64,000 bases of DNA, from assembly GCF_014117325.1 (NCBI RefSeq), contig NZ_CP059732.1, positions 7,081,001 through 7,145,000 of the forward strand, written 5' to 3'. A program made the position numbers and the translations under genes. Under the pieces are notes generated by a model, which made no database searches, was not told the DNA's origin, and was given only the letters and a program-made list of their open reading frames with translations. This stretch comes from Spirosoma foliorum (GTDB taxonomy: Bacteria; Bacteroidota; Bacteroidia; Cytophagales; Spirosomataceae). The number at the start of each line of letters is the position of its first letter. Position 1 is the first letter of the stretch. Below are positions 61,860-64,000 of the stretch, piece by piece.

Positions 61860-62426
61860 ATGCAGGATGAATACCAATTAGTCGAAGGATGCCGACGGCA
61901 GGACCGGATTGTGCAGCGACAGCTCTATGAGCGGTTTGCCGGGAAGCTCTTTGTCGTTTGCAAACGATACATCAAAGATCCTGACGAAGCTGAAGATGTA
62001 TTACAGGATTCGTTTATAAAGGTTTATCAGCACATCGACTCCTTCCGGTTCGAATGTCCGCTGGAAGCCTGGCTAAAACGGATCGTGATCAATACGGCGT
62101 TGAAGTTTTTGCGAAAACAAAAGCCCTGGGAACATACCAGCGATGTGCAGGAATTGGCCCCAGTGCTACCCCAGGCCGACGAAAGTTTGCCTGCGCTGAA
62201 TTATAAATATTTGCTTCAACTGATTCAGGAACTTCCTCCCGGTTGCCGCACCGTGTTTAACTTATACGCAATTGAAGGTTATAACCATCCCGAAATTGCC
62301 GAGTTACTCGACATTGCCGAAGGAACATCTAAATCACAATATGCCCGCGCCAGAAATCTACTGCAACAAAAACTACAAGCTGATAAACGATTTGCAGATG
62401 GGTATCCTGCCGAAGGACACTCGTGA
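61860..62426 (+). CDS. ECF RNA polymerase sigma factor
   Basis: 188 residues. Region 2 is at residues 25-95 (YERFAGKLFVVCKRYIKDPDEAEDVLQDSFIKVYQHIDSFRFECPLEAWLKRIVINTALK), with DEAEDVLQDSFIKVY the core-binding part, and region 4 at 120-180 (IQELPPGCRTVFNLYAIEGYNHPEIAELLDIAEGTSKSQYARARN) with the -35 helix-turn-helix. Typical for Bacteroidota ECF factors of about 190 residues. The next gene, 12 bp downstream, is its probable anti-sigma partner. The regulon would include the operon itself in the usual autoregulated pattern. Confidence 0.95.
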   Translation: MQDEYQLVEGCRRQDRIVQRQLYERFAGKLFVVCKRYIKDPDEAEDVLQDSFIKVYQHIDSFRFECPLEAWLKRIVINTALKFLRKQKPWEHTSDVQELAPVLPQADESLPALNYKYLLQLIQELPPGCRTVFNLYAIEGYNHPEIAELLDIAEGTSKSQYARARNLLQQKLQADKRFADGYPAEGHS

Positions 62427-62438
62427 AGAATAACGAAG

Positions 62439-64000
62439 ATGGACGAATTAGATAAAAATAGACCGGACGATTTCTGGCGGAAGGCATTCGATGAAGCCGC
62501 CGAGACACCTCCTCTCCGGGTTTGGGATTCTATCGAACGTCGGTTAGATGAGTCTAACGACACGAAGATACTACCACTCTGGGGATTGGGGCTGATTTCG
62601 TCGCGACCAGCTGCCTGGGGAATGGGCGTGGCTGCTGCGGTAACATTACTACTAATTGGGTGGTGGGCTGGTTCTGCTCAGGTAGGTAGCAACCAACCTA
62701 CTACAATTGCCCAGCATAGTGAATCAAGCGAACGGGTAACCAAGAAAACGCTTACGCCTAAAAGCACAAATGCTGACGAATCACTGGCTCAGTCTTCGCC
62801 TGAAGTTACTTCTGCTACGAAATCAGGATTCTCTTCGGCGAGAGTAGGGTCAGATGCTTCGTTAACTGCATTGCCAATTGGCGAACAGACCAGTCGTGTG
62901 CTGGCTCAGATCAAGGCTAACACGGATACAAAAGACCAAGCGATTAGTAGTCAACGCATGGCGGTGGGAGCTAGCCTTGTGATGGGGACTAAAAGTTCAT
63001 CAATACCGCCAGGTATCGAAAATGGGTCGCTGTCGTCGGGTACTGGCGGGTCCATGTCTGTTAATTCTTTTGCGGCCCGAACAGTAACAACAACAATAGA
63101 ACCGTCGAATTCATCGGAATTAGCCCGCTTTGAACCTCTTTCTGGAAAATCATTGCGCTTTCGTGACATCGGTCAGATTCATCGTATTGTCTGGCACCGT
63201 CCTACAGAGATGGCGCTAACGCCAGAAACCTTCAAGTCGAAGCAGAAAAATCACGATGTCTGGGCGTCGGCTACTGTTATGCCCGGTTCATTCAACCCGA
63301 TGGTAGCTGTGCAAACGACTTCCATTGCGAATGCGAATTATGCCAATCTGAATGCGTCAAAAAACACAACAACTGGCTCATCGATTAGTAGTCGGGCTAA
63401 TTTTTCGGTCGCTTACCAGGCTGGTGCTGGCGTTCAGTTAAGCGAACGCTGGTCGTTAGAATCCGGGATTGGCTACTTATCTGGACGTTCAACCGTTGAA
63501 ACACCGGCTCAGGCATCAGCAGCTTCGCTTGTAGCGCTTACCGGACGCAATACAACATCGGGAAACTTGTATGTAGATGCCCTGAAAAGCAGCTTCCAAG
63601 GTAATGATCTGGCAGCCGCATCACCCGTTTTTACTAATAGTGCGGGTAATGCCTATCAACAGGCCAATTATGCCGGTTCAACACAGCAGATTCTGACGAA
63701 TAATTACCAGTATATGCAGGTACCTCTTCAGGTAGGTTACCAGCTTCGTCCCCGCAAACGGCTCAGCTTAGCTGTACTCGGCGGGCTGATTACGAATATT
63801 TTCGTTCGAAACACAGTGGGCAATGAGATAGTTGTTACGGCAAAGGATGGCGTCTACCGTCCTCTTTCGCTGGCGGCTACGATGGGGGCTCGCCTACGCT
63901 ATCGACCTACTCAGCAATGGTCAGCTTCGCTGGCGGGTGTTTATCAGCCTTCGTTGGGATTAGGGACTCAGCCTGAGGCACAGGTGCAAACTCACCCGAC
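62439..64000 (+). CDS. Anti-sigma-like protein fused to an outer-membrane beta-barrel domain, partial
   Basis: Starts at ATG 62439 and continues past the window; 520 residues are visible. The N-terminal 45 residues (MDELDKNRPDDFWRKAFDE...PLRVWDSIERRL) resemble cytosolic sigma-binding segments of Bacteroidota anti-sigma proteins. One membrane helix lies at about 59-78 (WGMGVAAAVTLLLIGWWAG), then 240 Ser/Thr/Ala-rich residues, then from about 320 a strand-rich domain (FSVAYQAGAGVQLSERWSLESGIGY, YMQVPLQVGYQLRPRKRLSL) of the outer-membrane beta-barrel (PorT-like) type. Immediately downstream of the ECF sigma gene, so the two probably form a regulatory pair. An inner-membrane helix and an outer-membrane barrel in one chain would imply a trans-envelope protein; see findings. 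Confidence 0.7.
   Translation, partial: MDELDKNRPDDFWRKAFDEAAETPPLRVWDSIERRLDESNDTKILPLWGLGLISSRPAAWGMGVAAAVTLLLIGWWAGSAQVGSNQPTTIAQHSESSERVTKKTLTPKSTNADESLAQSSPEVTSATKSGFSSARVGSDASLTALPIGEQTSRVLAQIKANTDTKDQAISSQRMAVGASLVMGTKSSSIPPGIENGSLSSGTGGSMSVNSFAARTVTTTIEPSNSSELARFEPLSGKSLRFRDIGQIHRIVWHRPTEMALTPETFKSKQKNHDVWASATVMPGSFNPMVAVQTTSIANANYANLNASKNTTTGSSISSRANFSVAYQAGAGVQLSERWSLESGIGYLSGRSTVETPAQASAASLVALTGRNTTSGNLYVDALKSSFQGNDLAAASPVFTNSAGNAYQQANYAGSTQQILTNNYQYMQVPLQVGYQLRPRKRLSLAVLGGLITNIFVRNTVGNEIVVTAKDGVYRPLSLAATMGARLRYRPTQQWSASLAGVYQPSLGLGTQPEAQVQTHP

Noticed and set aside
1..64000. tRNA, rRNA or known riboswitch
   Set aside because: No cloverleaf with CCA-side pairing, rRNA segment or riboswitch core was seen while reading; a covariance-model scan would be needed to exclude them fully.

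Overview
The window looks like chromosomal DNA of a Bacteroidota bacterium, most likely a Cytophagales member close to Spirosoma. The signs are promoters with the Bacteroidota -7 motif TAnnTTTG, no consistent Shine-Dalgarno sequences, a C-terminal type IX secretion sorting domain, an Oar-type TonB-dependent receptor, DUF4301 and DUF6934 proteins, a glucosamine-6-phosphate deaminase fused to a LmbE/PIG-L domain, and many intergenic palindromes. The genus is an inference; no rRNA or tRNA gene is present to test it.

Layout. 1-7.7 kb (mostly minus strand): a partial NagX-like acyltransferase, a REP-associated transposase (RAYT) with its REP palindromes, a TIR/deoxyribosyltransferase-like protein, the NagB-LmbE fusion, a Gfo/Idh/MocA oxidoreductase, a GNAT acetyltransferase, a 47-bp-arm inverted repeat, an NTF2-like protein and a NUDIX-type regulator. 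7.9-12.5 kb: a molybdenum hydroxylase cluster ([2Fe-2S] subunit, Moco subunit, XdhC, MocA-like transferase). 12.6-18.4 kb: ruvX, def, an omega-amidase-like nitrilase, a HAD hydrolase, a DUF4301 protein and an Rrf2 regulator. 18.9-33 kb: envelope and degradative functions (Oar-like receptor, M14 peptidase, CrcB, APC permease, heparinase II/III-like lyase, PBP4, a T9SS-sorted zincin, MsrB). 33.1-35.7 kb: recQ and a DUF2141 protein.

35.7-44 kb is a complete tryptophan operon, trpE-G-D-C-F-B-A, preceded by what reads as a ribosome-mediated attenuator: an 18-codon leader peptide with three consecutive Trp codons, mutually exclusive 1:2, 2:3 and 3:4 pairings, and a terminator with an eight-T run. 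A two-gene DUF6934 cassette with its own promoter motif sits between trpF and trpB, and hisIE follows trpA. 44-64 kb: a holin-like membrane protein, flavin amine oxidase, RidA, a hybrid sensor kinase with an AraC output domain, an OmpA-family protein, a 2139-residue alpha-2-macroglobulin carrying a SusC-type N-terminal module, a cyclophilin, a PVC-type cytochrome/HEAT protein, a TIM-barrel sugar isomerase, and an ECF sigma factor followed by an anti-sigma/beta-barrel protein cut by the window end.

The most unusual layer is between the genes. At least five inverted repeats have unrelated arms but share a loop core close to GGCTGRCGCGTC. A second family is a composite of three hairpins present in two copies. 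A third is the REP family of the RAYT, one copy of which lies inside the 5' coding region of the NagX-like gene and a probable relative inside the nitrilase gene. Several genes have a -7 promoter motif only 4-8 bases before the ATG, implying leaderless or nearly leaderless mRNAs.
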